From: CAYTRP01 sp964625145
GTDB taxonomy: Bacteria > Sumerlaeota > Sumerlaeia > SLMS01 > JAHLLQ01
Direction of reading: 5' to 3'
DNA length: 8,975 nt
Assembly (NCBI GenBank): GCA_964625145.1
Contig: CAZVAQ010000144.1
Span: 1 to 8,975 of the forward strand
Positions 1 to 6,494 of this stretch are shown in pieces (the first letter of the stretch is position 1; every line of letters starts with the position of its first letter). Below the pieces are notes generated by a model. It did not search any database and was not told the origin of the DNA. It saw only the letters and a list, made by a program, of their open reading frames with translations. A program made the translations under genes and the position numbers.

Positions 1-215
1 CGGAACGGCGGCTCGATCTCTACGGGATCGGGGAGCGTGCCGAAGAGCTCCCTCAGCAGCTCCTGGCGCCGCTCGGGTTCCTCCTCGGTGGTGGCGTTGA
101 ACAGCCGCGTCAGGCGGCGGGCGCGCAGGCGCAGTTGCACCAGCTCCGGGTCGTCCGGGCGGTACAGCTCGCCGGCGATCATCTTCTCGCGCTCGGTTCG
201 TGCGGTGGATTCCAT
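1..215 (-). CDS. Maltose/galactoside-type sugar O-acetyltransferase, N-terminal part (cut by window edge)
   Basis: The first 71 residues of a protein that continues past the left edge. They match the N-terminal Mac domain of the maa/lacA/nodL family: near the start 'EKMIAGELYRPDDPELV', then a basic arginine-rich helix, the 'LFNAT' motif near residue 40, a run of Glu/Arg with 'ELLRELFG', and 'IEPPF' at the very end, where family members go on to a left-handed beta-helix catalytic domain. By family knowledge the enzyme transfers acetyl from acetyl-CoA to a sugar hydroxyl in the cytoplasm; the exact sugar cannot be told, as the catalytic part is missing. The ATG at 215 is chosen because the Mac domain starts within a few residues of it; the upstream Shine-Dalgarno is weak. 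It is divergent from a glycosyltransferase 88 bp away, so a role in surface sugar modification is possible but inferred. Confidence 0.88.
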   Translation of the reverse strand, partial: MESTARTEREKMIAGELYRPDDPELVQLRLRARRLTRLFNATTEEEPERRQELLRELFGTLPDPVEIEPPF

Positions 216-240
216 GGTTCGTTCCCGTGCTTTCCGTTGG

Positions 241-256
241 CTCCGCCGGTGCGGAG
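241..256. promoter_or_regulatory. Small inverted repeat between divergent acetyltransferase and glycosyltransferase genes
   Basis: CTCCGC (241-246) and GCGGAG (251-256) form a perfect 6-bp stem with loop CGGT, in the 88-bp gap between two divergent genes. No T-run follows on either strand, so it is not a typical terminator. It could be an operator or leader hairpin, or chance in GC-rich DNA. I could not identify convincing -35/-10 boxes in this gap. Confidence 0.25.
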
Positions 257-303
257 GTTCCATTCTGGGGGCTGTGACTTGCCGGCAGTGAGAAAGGCGC
301 CTT

Positions 304-1506
304 GTGACCCTGACAGACCGCAACATCGTGTGCTTCTCGACGGCGGAGTGGGAAACGCCCCTGCCCACAAACCAACACCATTTGATGCGGCGATTGGCGG
401 CGCGGGGCAATCGGGTGTTGTTCATCGAAACGCTCGGCACGCGGCGGCCGCGCCTTTCCAGCGGCACCGACATCACGCGCATGGGCAAGCGCCTGGCGCG
501 CGGGTTCAGCGGCCCCGTGAAGCGCGCGCAGCGATTGTGGACCATCTCGCCGGTGGTGCGTCCCGCGTGGGATACCATGGCGGCGCGGGCGTTGAACCGG
601 GCGGCGTTCGTGGCGCAATGCCGCACCGCACTCGGGCATTTCCCGGACCCCATCGCGTGGGTGTATTCGCCCTATGCGGTGCACTTGCTCGACACGATCA
701 AGCCCGCGCTCACGGTGTACCATTGCGTGGACGATTTGTCCGCCGTGCCCGGCGCGGACCGCGACGCCATCCGCGAGGCGGAGACGCTTCTGCTGTCGCG
801 GGCCAACTGCGTCTTCTGCACGGAGCGCAGCCTGTACGATCGAGCGCGCGCCATCGCGCCGTCGGCGCGGCTGATGCCAAACGTCGCGGACTATCGCCAC
901 TTCGCGCATCCGCGCCATGACATCGACGACACGCGGCTGGCATTGCTCAAGGCGATGAAGCGCCCGCGGCTCGTCTTCAGCGGCCACATCGCGCCGCACA
1001 AGGTGGACCTGGACCTGCTTGCCGCCATTGCGCGCGCGCGCCCCGATTGGTCGCTGGCCATGATTGGCCCCGAATGGGAAGGCGCGGATCCTTCGCCTGC
1101 ACTGGAGCAACTGCGCCGCATGCCCAACGTCGCGCTGCTGGGTCATGTGGCCTACCGCGACCTGCCCGCGTACTTGCACGAAGCGGACGTGCTGTTGATT
1201 CCATACGTGCTCAACGACGCCACGCGCGCCGTCTCGCCGCTGAAGTTCTTCGAATACCTGGCAACCGGCCGGCCGGTCGTGGCATCGCCGCTGCCGTCGC
1301 TGTTGCCGTATGCGAATGCAATCCGCATTGCCGGATCGGCGGACGAATGGATCACCAACATCGCCCAATCGCTCCAGGACCGCCACGCGCTTCAACTACA
1401 ACGCCGCGCGTTGGCGAGGAAGAACACGTGGGAAACGCGGCTGGTAGAGATGGAGGATGTAATTCAAAATGCAAAAGTCAAAAGTGAAAAACAGGAGGGC
1501 ACCTGA
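304..1506 (+). CDS. GT-B fold glycosyltransferase (group 1 / GT4-like)
   Basis: A complete 400-aa glycosyltransferase. The N-terminal half has 'LPTNQHHLMRRLAARG' (20-35) followed by 'VLFIETLG', and 'YHCVDDLSAVPG' (139-150). The C-terminal nucleotide-sugar half starts near 'PRLVFSGHIAPHK' (221-233) and has 'MIGPEW' (253-258), 'VALLGHV' (276-282) and the donor-binding loop 'SPLKFFEYLATGRPVV' (311-326) with Glu317. This fits GT-B retaining enzymes that transfer a sugar from a nucleotide donor at the cytoplasmic face of the membrane, usually for exopolysaccharide, O-antigen or glycolipid. Donor and acceptor cannot be predicted. An in-frame TGA at 289-291 excludes a longer N-terminus; GTG at 304 is the first start, with AGAAAGG six bases upstream. 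The last 14 or so residues (about 387-400: Lys/Gln/Glu-rich) are encoded by the AT-rich repeat that begins near 1459, so the natural C-terminus was probably altered by insertion. No signal peptide or transmembrane helix is seen. Confidence 0.9.
   Translation: MTLTDRNIVCFSTAEWETPLPTNQHHLMRRLAARGNRVLFIETLGTRRPRLSSGTDITRMGKRLARGFSGPVKRAQRLWTISPVVRPAWDTMAARALNRAAFVAQCRTALGHFPDPIAWVYSPYAVHLLDTIKPALTVYHCVDDLSAVPGADRDAIREAETLLLSRANCVFCTERSLYDRARAIAPSARLMPNVADYRHFAHPRHDIDDTRLALLKAMKRPRLVFSGHIAPHKVDLDLLAAIARARPDWSLAMIGPEWEGADPSPALEQLRRMPNVALLGHVAYRDLPAYLHEADVLLIPYVLNDATRAVSPLKFFEYLATGRPVVASPLPSLLPYANAIRIAGSADEWITNIAQSLQDRHALQLQRRALARKNTWETRLVEMEDVIQNAKVKSEKQEGT
1459..1490 (+). repeat. AT-rich repeat, left flank of the four-helix-bundle pseudogene
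   Basis: An AT-rich stretch within GC-rich DNA, built from CAAAA, AATTC, AAAGTC and AAGTGAAAA units. Its core CAAAAGTCAAAA (1472-1483) recurs exactly, inverted, at 1949-1960. It overlaps the 3' end of the glycosyltransferase and the start of the pseudogene. It is likely one end of an inserted segment. Confidence 0.6.
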
Positions 1507-1888
1507 GAAGTCCGGCCGGGAACCCAGTGAGCGTGGAAACGACTTGCCGGATTGGACATTCGAGTTCTCCCGTACAGTGGTGAAGACCTGCATGGAGCTC
1601 GACGAATAACGGGGCAGCGCATGGACACTTTCCAAGCAACTCATCCGATCGGGAACTTCCATCGGAGCGAATGTTGAGGAGGCACATGTATGTCATGGCC
1701 GTGCCGATTTCATCGCCTAGATGATCATTGCGTGTCGCGAGGCGCGCGAGACCCAATACTGGCTCCGATTGATCGACGCCTCGGGTATCCTGCCTCCAGG
1801 TCGCCTCATGGGGGCCATCGATGAAGTGACCCAGTTGGTCGCAATCCTTGCCACCATCGTCAAGGTATCGCGCGGAAGCTCGCAATGA
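1469..1888 (+). pseudogene. Four-helix-bundle protein (23S rRNA intervening-sequence / S23 type), broken by two in-frame stops
   Basis: Reading from ATG 1469 in one frame to TGA 1886-1888 gives a 139-codon product, a normal length for the family. It contains the hallmark block 'KQLIRSGTSIGANVEEA' and then 'ADFIA*MIIACREARETQYW', with 'LRLIDASG' after it. Two nonsense codons interrupt it: TAA at 1607-1609 (after 'CMELDE') and TAG at 1718-1720, where family members have Lys (AAG to TAG would be one base change). No frameshift is needed, so decay seems recent and by point mutation. Recoding is unlikely because TAA, TAG and TGA all end other genes here. The family was first noted inside 23S rRNA intervening sequences and is also common as scattered genomic copies; its function is unclear. 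The 5' end overlaps the glycosyltransferase by 38 bp, and AT-rich repeats flank it, which points to a transferred or mobile origin. GC content is visibly lower than in the neighbours. Confidence 0.85.
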
Positions 1889-1933
1889 TATCCGATTGCG
1901 GGTCGTGTTCACCCACTTGATCCCGCCCACCCC

Positions 1934-1970
1934 TTTTTGAACTTGGTATTTTGACTTTTGAATTCGTTTT
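1934..1970 (-). repeat. AT-rich repeat, right flank of the four-helix-bundle pseudogene (inverted)
   Basis: Read on the minus strand it has GAATTC, then CAAAAGTCAAAA, then AAGTTCAAAAA, resembling the left repeat at 1459-1490. TTTTGACTTTTG at 1949-1960 is the exact reverse complement of 1472-1483. The pair brackets the pseudogene and about 45 bp of downstream sequence (1889-1933). A weak GCGGG/CCCGC stem (1898-1902/1922-1926) precedes the T-run at 1934-1938 and might act as a terminator on the plus strand. Confidence 0.55.
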
Positions 1971-2057
1971 TCCTGTTGGCTCCCGGCCCTGCCCTACGCC
2001 TTGTCTCCCCCGGCTGCCCTTTGGGTTGGAGAGAGGGCTGGCGCTTCGGAGTTCTCC

Positions 2058-2085
2058 TCTTTGAATCTTGAATTTTCACTTCTTT
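2058..2085 (-). repeat. Third AT-rich repeat copy, immediately upstream of ychF
   Basis: On the minus strand this reads as AAGAAGTGAAAATTC followed by AAGATTCAAAG: the same AAGTGAAAA and ATTCAA units as the left repeat at 1459-1490. It ends only a few bases before the ychF Shine-Dalgarno, so the insertion-like repeats may have replaced or overlain the native ychF leader. The segment 1971-2057 between the two right-hand copies shows no coding frame I recognise. Confidence 0.4.
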
Positions 2086-2101
2086 ATCCGGAAGTTGTTT
2101 C

Positions 2102-3202
2102 ATGCCCTTAAGCATCGGAATCGTCGGCCTGCCAAACGTTGGCAAGAGCACGACCTTCAACGCCCTCACCAAGGCGCAGAACGCCGAGTCGGCGAACTAT
2201 CCCTTCTGCACCATCGAGCCGAACAAGGCCATCGTGCCGGTGCCGGATCATCGCCTGGCGGAGCTGGCGCGCATTGCCAATCCCGAGCGCGTCCTGCCGG
2301 CGACGGTGGACTTTGTGGACATCGCGGGGCTGGTGAAGGGCGCCAGCAAGGGTGAAGGCCTCGGCAACCAGTTCCTCGCGAACATCCGCGAGACATCGGC
2401 CATCGTGCACCTCGTGCGCTGCTTCGAGGACGAGAACGTGATCCACGTGCACGCGGAGACGAATCCGCGCGCCGACATCGAGATCATCGAGACGGAGCTG
2501 GTGCTGGCGGACCTGCAAACGTTGGAGAAGCGCCTCGACCGGTTGAACAAGGCCGTGCGTGCGGACAAGAAGATGCAACCGGTGCTGGACGCTGCGATGC
2601 AGCTCAAGGCGCACCTGGAATCCGGCTCGCCCGCCAACACGTTTGAAGGCCGGGACACGGAGGCCTTCGCGGAGCTCAATCGCGAGGTGCAGTTCCTGAC
2701 GCTCAAGCCCGTCATCTTCGCCGCCAATGTGGACGAGTCCGGCCTCGAATCGGACAACGAGATGGTGGAGATGGTGAAGGCGTGCGCGCGCGAGCGCGGC
2801 GCGGAGGTGGTGAAGCTGTGCGCGAAGGTGGAGGAGGAGATGGTCGACATGAGCGACGAGGAACGGCACGAGTTCCTCGCGTCACTCGGGGCCAGCGAGA
2901 GCGGCCTCGAGCAGATCATCCGCAAGGGATACCACGCACTCGGCCTCATCAGCTACTTCACCGTCGGGCCGAAGGAAGTGCGGAGCTGGACCATTGGCCG
3001 CGGATGGAAGGCACCGGCTGCTGCCGGCGTCATCCACACGGACTTCGAGAAGGGATTCATCCGCGCGGAAGTCATCGCCTACGAGGATTTCATCAAGTAC
3101 AACGGCGAGCAAGGCGCCAAGACCGCCGGCGTCCTGCGCTTGGAGGGAAAGGAATACGTCGTCCAGGACGGCGACGTGATGCATTTCCGGTTTAGTGTGT
3201 AG
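2102..3202 (+). CDS. ychF: YchF/OLA1-type redox-regulated P-loop ATPase (Obg-related)
   Basis: A complete 366-aa member of the YchF subfamily of Obg-like TRAFAC NTPases. The P-loop 'GLPNVGKST' (9-17) follows 'SIGIV'. The G2 region 'NYPFCTIEPN' (32-41), the G3 'DIAGLVKGAS' (73-82) and 'GLGNQFLANIRE' (86-97) are all present. The fourth motif is 'NVDE' (209-212) rather than the NKxD of true GTPases, the change known to favour ATP over GTP in this family. A helical insert (about 130-195) and a C-terminal TGS domain (about 283-365, with 'TVGPKEVRSWTI' and 'DGDVMHFRF') complete it. Family members bind ribosomes and influence translation and oxidative stress responses in the cytoplasm. GGAAG lies seven bases before the ATG. 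It is transcribed alone; AT-rich repeats sit directly upstream and a convergent gene downstream. Identity is very secure. Confidence 0.98.
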   Translation: MPLSIGIVGLPNVGKSTTFNALTKAQNAESANYPFCTIEPNKAIVPVPDHRLAELARIANPERVLPATVDFVDIAGLVKGASKGEGLGNQFLANIRETSAIVHLVRCFEDENVIHVHAETNPRADIEIIETELVLADLQTLEKRLDRLNKAVRADKKMQPVLDAAMQLKAHLESGSPANTFEGRDTEAFAELNREVQFLTLKPVIFAANVDESGLESDNEMVEMVKACARERGAEVVKLCAKVEEEMVDMSDEERHEFLASLGASESGLEQIIRKGYHALGLISYFTVGPKEVRSWTIGRGWKAPAAAGVIHTDFEKGFIRAEVIAYEDFIKYNGEQGAKTAGVLRLEGKEYVVQDGDVMHFRFSV

Positions 3203-3307
3203 TGTATCGTGATTATTCTTGGGCATGCCTTGGGAAGTGCCCGACCGAAGACATCACCTGTCACTACCAATCTGGAATGATCCCGGGTTGCATGCGCGCA
3301 GATGATC

Positions 3308-3344
3308 GCATCCCGGACGGGATGCCACGAAGTTTGTCAACTTC
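3308..3344. terminator. Two adjacent hairpins in the convergent ychF / fkbM-family gap
   Basis: GCATCCC (3308-3314) pairs with GGGATGC (3319-3325) around the loop GGAC; four bases later GAAGTT (3329-3334) pairs with AACTTC (3339-3344) around TGTC. They sit between two genes that end towards each other, about 105 bp past ychF and 50 bp past the methyltransferase stop. Neither is followed by a clear T-run, so a bidirectional or Rho-assisted terminator is inferred from position. The rest of 3203-3393 shows no gene. Confidence 0.4.
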
Positions 3345-3393
3345 ATGAAATCGGGCGCTTCAATCTTCCCCATCTTCCATTCCCTGCCGTCCC

Positions 3394-4203
3394 TCAAGCC
3401 CTCTCGTAAAGAAACATCCCGCGCTTCTTCGATTTCCATCCGGCGTCCTCGACCAGGCGATAGCCCGACTTCTTGAGCAGCTTGTGCGCTGCGGCGCAGG
3501 ACTTCCTGCCGGAGATGTGCGGGTGAAACTCCACCAGGATGCGGCGGATGCGGCCCTTGGTGATGAAATCGCCCGCGCCGATCAGCACGCCTTCCTCCGC
3601 GCCTTCGCAGTCCAGCTTCAACAAATCCACGCGTTCAATCCCCGCATCGGACAATAGCGCATCCAGGCGGATCACGCGCACGCGATCGCACGCCGATTCG
3701 AATCGCAGATGCGGCTCCATGGAGGACGCGCCGGTGTTCAGGTCCGGCGCCAGGTGCAGCTCCGCCGTGCCTTCCTCCTTCCCCAGTGCGACCGACCGCA
3801 GGACGACGCGGCTGCCGAATCCGTTGATGGCCATGTTCTCGTACAGCACGGGGAGAAGTCGGCGCTGGGGTTCGATGGCAACGACCTTGCCGGTGGGGCC
3901 GACATGGCGCGCGGCGATCAGGCTGAACCAACCTTCGTTCGCGCCCACATCCACAAACACTCCGCCTTCGTTCAACAGGCCGACGATGAGTTCGGAAGTC
4001 TCCGGTTCATACTGACCATTGCCGAGCCACAGGAACCGCGCCAGGTTGGACACCGGGTCCATCCAGAGTTGGATGCCATTGGGCGCCGTCCAATACTGGC
4101 GGCGAATGCCGAAGGCGAACTTGAGCGCCTCCGCGAGGGTGTAGGGCCGCACGCGAAACAGCGCGCGGCACAACCATCGGGAGGGTAGTCGCCCGGGCTC
4201 CAT
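3394..4203 (-). CDS. FkbM-family SAM-dependent methyltransferase
   Basis: A complete 269-aa protein. The SAM-binding motif I is 'VFVDVGANEGWFS' (82-94), followed by the acidic end of strand 2 'VVAIEPQRR' (107-115) and a 'YENMAINGF' helix (121-129). Motif 'VDLLKLDCEGAEEGVL' (192-207) is the FkbM signature, and 'RILVEFHPH' (221-229) closes the core. FkbM-type enzymes O-methylate small molecules, sugars or glycan ends; the substrate here is unknown. It starts 8 bp after the purA stop, so the two are probably cotranscribed, with translation coupled: there is no good Shine-Dalgarno before ATG 4203. A later start is possible, since the first 40 residues are poorly conserved. A glycosyltransferase and an acetyltransferase elsewhere in the window make a glycan substrate plausible, but they are not adjacent. 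No signal peptide. Confidence 0.9.
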   Translation of the reverse strand: MEPGRLPSRWLCRALFRVRPYTLAEALKFAFGIRRQYWTAPNGIQLWMDPVSNLARFLWLGNGQYEPETSELIVGLLNEGGVFVDVGANEGWFSLIAARHVGPTGKVVAIEPQRRLLPVLYENMAINGFGSRVVLRSVALGKEEGTAELHLAPDLNTGASSMEPHLRFESACDRVRVIRLDALLSDAGIERVDLLKLDCEGAEEGVLIGAGDFITKGRIRRILVEFHPHISGRKSCAAAHKLLKKSGYRLVEDAGWKSKKRGMFLYERA

Positions 4204-4211
4204 GTGCGGGG

Positions 4212-5501
4212 TCAGCTACCGACGGGGGTGAACGTCATGGTCGCATCGCGGGCGGGGCCGGTGCTGACCATCGAGATGGGGACGCCGAACTCGCGCTCGA
4301 GGCGCTCGAGGTAGGCGAGGGCGTTGGCCGGCAGATCCTCGCGGCGGCGCACGTCCGTGGTCGGCTCGTTCCATCCCGCCATGTCCTCGTACACCGGCTT
4401 GATGGTTTCCAGATCCTCGATGTCAAAGGGCATGTACTGGTGCTGGCGGCCGGCGCCTTCGTAGTGCGTGCACAGGCGGATGCTCTCGTACTCGTCCAGC
4501 ACGTCGAGCTTGGTGATGACGACTTCGGTGGCGCCGGTGATCTGGAATGCGCGCCGCACCACGGGCAGGTCCATCCACCCGCAACGCCGCGGGCGGCCGG
4601 TCGTGGCGCCGAATTCACTGCCGCGTTCGCGCAATGTCACGCCGTCCTCGTCGTGCAACTCGGTCGGCATGGGGCCGGAGCCAACGCGCGTGGTGTAGGC
4701 CTTCACGATGCCGATGACGCGATCGATGCAGCGCGGCGGAATGCCGAGGCCCACACACGCACCGCCGGCCGTGGGGCTGGAGGAGGTGACAAACGGGTAT
4801 GTGCCGTGGTCGATGTCGAGCAGCACGCCCTGCGCGCCTTCGCACAGCACGTTCTTTCCGGCGCGGATCGCGTCGTTCAGGTAGGTCACCGTGTCGGTGA
4901 CGTGGGGGAGCAGTGAGTGTGTGGCGGCGAGCAGTTGCTCCAGGGTCTCTTCCAGCGGCGGCGGTTCGACCTTGAAGACGTCCTTCATGACCTCGCCGTG
5001 CCACGCCCACAGGTTGCGGTACTTGCGGGCAAAGACGTCCTTGTGGCGCGCGTCGCCCAGGCGGATGCCGATGCGGCGGATCTTGTCGCCATAGGCCAGG
5101 CCGATCCCCTTGCGGGTCGTGCCGATCTTCCCATCGCCCATGGCGTCCTCGTAGGCAGCATCGAGGGCCTTGTGCAGCGGCAGGATCAGGTGCGCCTGCT
5201 CGCTGAGCAGCAGGCGGCCGGTGATGTCGATGTTCTCGCGGTTGAGCGATTCGATCTCCGCGGCCAGCGAACCCAGGTCCAGCACGACGCCATTGCCCAG
5301 GACATTGACCACGCCCGGGTGCAGCACGCCGGAGGGGAGCATGTGGAAGATGAACTTCTTGTCGCCGATGACAACGGTATGGCCGGCATTGGAGCCCCCT
5401 TGGTAGCGGGCGACAATGTCCGACTGGGACGCGAGCACGTCCACGATCTTGCCTTTGCCTTCATCCCCCCATTGGCATCCGACGATGACAGTGACAGCCA
5501 C
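4212..5501 (-). CDS. purA: Adenylosuccinate synthetase
   Basis: A complete 429-aa PurA, the usual bacterial length. It makes adenylosuccinate from IMP and aspartate using GTP, the first committed step from IMP to AMP, in the cytoplasm. The N-terminal 'GCQWGDEGKGKIVD' (8-21) carries the phosphate loop and catalytic Asp13; 'GGSNAGHTV' (35-43) carries catalytic His41. 'TTRKGIGLAYGDK' (128-140) binds IMP. Later come 'CEGAQG' and 'TSSSPTAGG' of the central domain, 'TTGRPRRCGW', the guanine-specificity stretch 'ITKLDVLD', and a 'STGPARDATM' segment near the end. The start is GTG at 5501: AGGGAG (5511-5516) stands nine bases upstream and the conserved N-terminus begins at once. The FkbM methyltransferase follows after 8 bp. 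All key residues are intact, so the enzyme should be active. Confidence 0.98.
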   Translation of the reverse strand: MAVTVIVGCQWGDEGKGKIVDVLASQSDIVARYQGGSNAGHTVVIGDKKFIFHMLPSGVLHPGVVNVLGNGVVLDLGSLAAEIESLNRENIDITGRLLLSEQAHLILPLHKALDAAYEDAMGDGKIGTTRKGIGLAYGDKIRRIGIRLGDARHKDVFARKYRNLWAWHGEVMKDVFKVEPPPLEETLEQLLAATHSLLPHVTDTVTYLNDAIRAGKNVLCEGAQGVLLDIDHGTYPFVTSSSPTAGGACVGLGIPPRCIDRVIGIVKAYTTRVGSGPMPTELHDEDGVTLRERGSEFGATTGRPRRCGWMDLPVVRRAFQITGATEVVITKLDVLDEYESIRLCTHYEGAGRQHQYMPFDIEDLETIKPVYEDMAGWNEPTTDVRRREDLPANALAYLERLEREFGVPISMVSTGPARDATMTFTPVGS

Positions 5502-5608
5502 TGATGATGTCTCCCTGGGTGTTGGTGACGGCGCGTTGTGCGGCTTGCGCGCGGTCAGGTGGAAATGGTGGGCCCTCGGCGGGTCCGGTTCTTTTCGGGC
5601 AAAGTTAT

Positions 5609-5638
5609 GCCCCGGGGGATTTGATCGTCCTCCGGGGC
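5609..5638. terminator. GC-rich hairpin downstream of the acidic-tail lipoprotein gene
   Basis: GCCCCGG (5609-5615) pairs with CCGGGGC (5632-5638), and the stem can extend inward through GGA/TCC to an 8-base loop. It lies about 80 bp past the lipoprotein stop and about 110 bp before purA, on the path of minus-strand transcription. No T-run follows, so termination is only suggested. The rest of 5502-5719 holds no recognisable gene. Confidence 0.35.
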
Positions 5639-5719
5639 GGCGTATGGATTACTCGGCGGGTGGGACAGGTTTGGGGCTGCGGCCGCGCGGCGGTTTCACC
5701 GGCGCATGGGGCCGTGTGC

Positions 5720-6328
5720 TTACTTGTCGTCCTCGTCGTCCTGCTTCTTGTCCTCGTCGGCGGACTCGTCGTCGTCCTCTTCGTCGTCGAAGCCGAAATC
5801 ATCGTCGAACGAGGAGAAGTCATCGTCCTCGTCATCCTCGAAGGGACGCGGCTTCAGCGCGCGATAGATGAAGTAGATCACGATGAGGGCCACGAGTGCG
5901 AAGATGATGATGAGCACCAGCGAGCCAAAGGGCGACTTGGCGTCGGCATCGCGCTGGGCAGCCTGCTGCTGGGCGATGGCGGCGATGGCCGCGGCGTCTC
6001 CACCGGCACCGGCGGCGGCGGCGGCGACAGCACCCTCAAGGCGCGAGGCCTGCTGGCTGAGGTTGGTGAGGGTGGAGCCCTGATCCATGGCGCGCGCCTG
6101 CATGGCGTGCAGCTCGCGGGTCAGTTGCTGGTTCTCCTGCATCAGGCGATTGATGGTCTGCCGCATTTCCTCGGCGGCGGCCTGCGCCTGACGCGCGGCC
6201 TGTTCCGTATCGGATGGTACCAATGGCGCAGGCGCTTGTCCCTGGGCGTTGCTATCCTGGTTGGTGCACGCCACCAACAACATCATGGGAACGATGGCCA
6301 CGATCAAAAGACGTGAGATGAGCTTCAC
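5720..6328 (-). CDS. Lipoprotein with helical domain, second membrane anchor and highly acidic C-terminal tail; family not recognised
   Basis: A 202-aa protein from GTG 6328. That start is chosen because a textbook AGGAGG (6337-6342) sits eight bases upstream and a signal sequence begins at once; an in-frame ATG at 6415 would add 29 unlikely residues in front of the signal. The signal peptide (1-20) ends in lipobox 'LVAC' with Cys21, so lipidation is expected. Residues 40-98 form a Gln/Glu/Arg/Leu-rich helix typical of a coiled coil, 99-130 are Ala/Gln-rich, 136-155 are one strong transmembrane helix followed by basic residues ('YRALKPRP'), and 164-202 contain 26 Asp or Glu out of 39. By the positive-inside rule the acidic tail would be cytoplasmic, with the coiled coil in the periplasm. 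I do not recognise the family. It lies downstream of a 71-aa gene and a LysM lipoprotein gene on the same strand, but about 166 bp with hairpins intervene. Confidence 0.8.
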   Translation of the reverse strand: MKLISRLLIVAIVPMMLLVACTNQDSNAQGQAPAPLVPSDTEQAARQAQAAAEEMRQTINRLMQENQQLTRELHAMQARAMDQGSTLTNLSQQASRLEGAVAAAAAGAGGDAAAIAAIAQQQAAQRDADAKSPFGSLVLIIIFALVALIVIYFIYRALKPRPFEDDEDDDFSSFDDDFGFDDEEDDDESADEDKKQDDEDDK

Positions 6329-6334
6329 GTGAAA

Positions 6335-6343
6335 TTCCTCCTC
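6335..6343 (-). promoter_or_regulatory. Strong ribosome binding site deciding the GTG start of the acidic-tail lipoprotein
   Basis: GAGGAGGAA on the minus strand contains the full AGGAGG, spaced eight bases from GTG 6328. It settles the start in favour of this GTG over the in-frame ATG at 6415. Confidence 0.75.
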
Positions 6344-6420
6344 GTTATGGTCGGACAAAACAGCCCTGCGGTCTCGGGGCCATCCACACGGCGGTGGCCC
6401 GGATGGGTCAAGCACGAATC

Positions 6421-6445
6421 ACCCGCGCCATTGGTGGCCGCGGGT
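6421..6445. terminator. Hairpin downstream of the 71-aa gene
   Basis: ACCCGCG (6421-6427) with CCA (6428-6430) pairs with TGG (6435-6437) and CGCGGGT (6439-6445), with one bulged C and loop TTGG. A second stem, CGGGCGC/GCGCCCG (6473-6479/6488-6494), ends directly beside the stop codon of the 71-aa gene. Either may attenuate or end minus-strand transcription between that gene and the lipoprotein gene. No T-run is visible. Confidence 0.35.
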
Positions 6446-6494
6446 GGGACATGTTGAAAGACAAGGACTTGGCGGGCGCAAGGGGCCGCGCCCG

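Noticed and set aside
135..920. Long plus-strand open frame (261 codons) overlapping the glycosyltransferase
   Set aside because: It is an alternative frame of the acetyltransferase/glycosyltransferase region, rich in Arg, His, Ala and Gly, with no recognisable motif; the overlapped frames match known families.
1607..1720. Possible stop-codon recoding (TAA or TAG read as an amino acid)
   Set aside because: TAA, TAG and TGA each end clear genes in this window, and two different stop codons interrupt the same decayed gene, so pseudogenisation is simpler.
1478..1930. Minus-strand open frame of 150 codons
   Set aside because: It lies opposite the four-helix-bundle pseudogene, whose plus-strand frame matches a known family. 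The open frame is a by-product of the complementary strand.
1909..2172. Minus-strand open frame of 87 codons across the ychF start
   Set aside because: It spans the AT-rich repeats and the antisense of the ychF P-loop region, and has no motif of its own.
2108..2869. Minus-strand open frame of 253 codons within ychF
   Set aside because: His/Leu/Arg-rich antisense shadow of ychF codons; ychF is certain.
5750..5850. GAC/GAG-type short repeats that look like a tandem repeat array
   Set aside because: They are explained by runs of Asp and Glu codons in the acidic tail; no fixed unit length or spacer pattern of a CRISPR or satellite is present.
5504..6316. Plus-strand open frame of 270 codons opposite the acidic-tail lipoprotein
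   Set aside because: Its Val/Leu runs are the reverse complement of Asp/Glu codons. The minus-strand frame has a signal peptide, lipobox and strong ribosome binding site.
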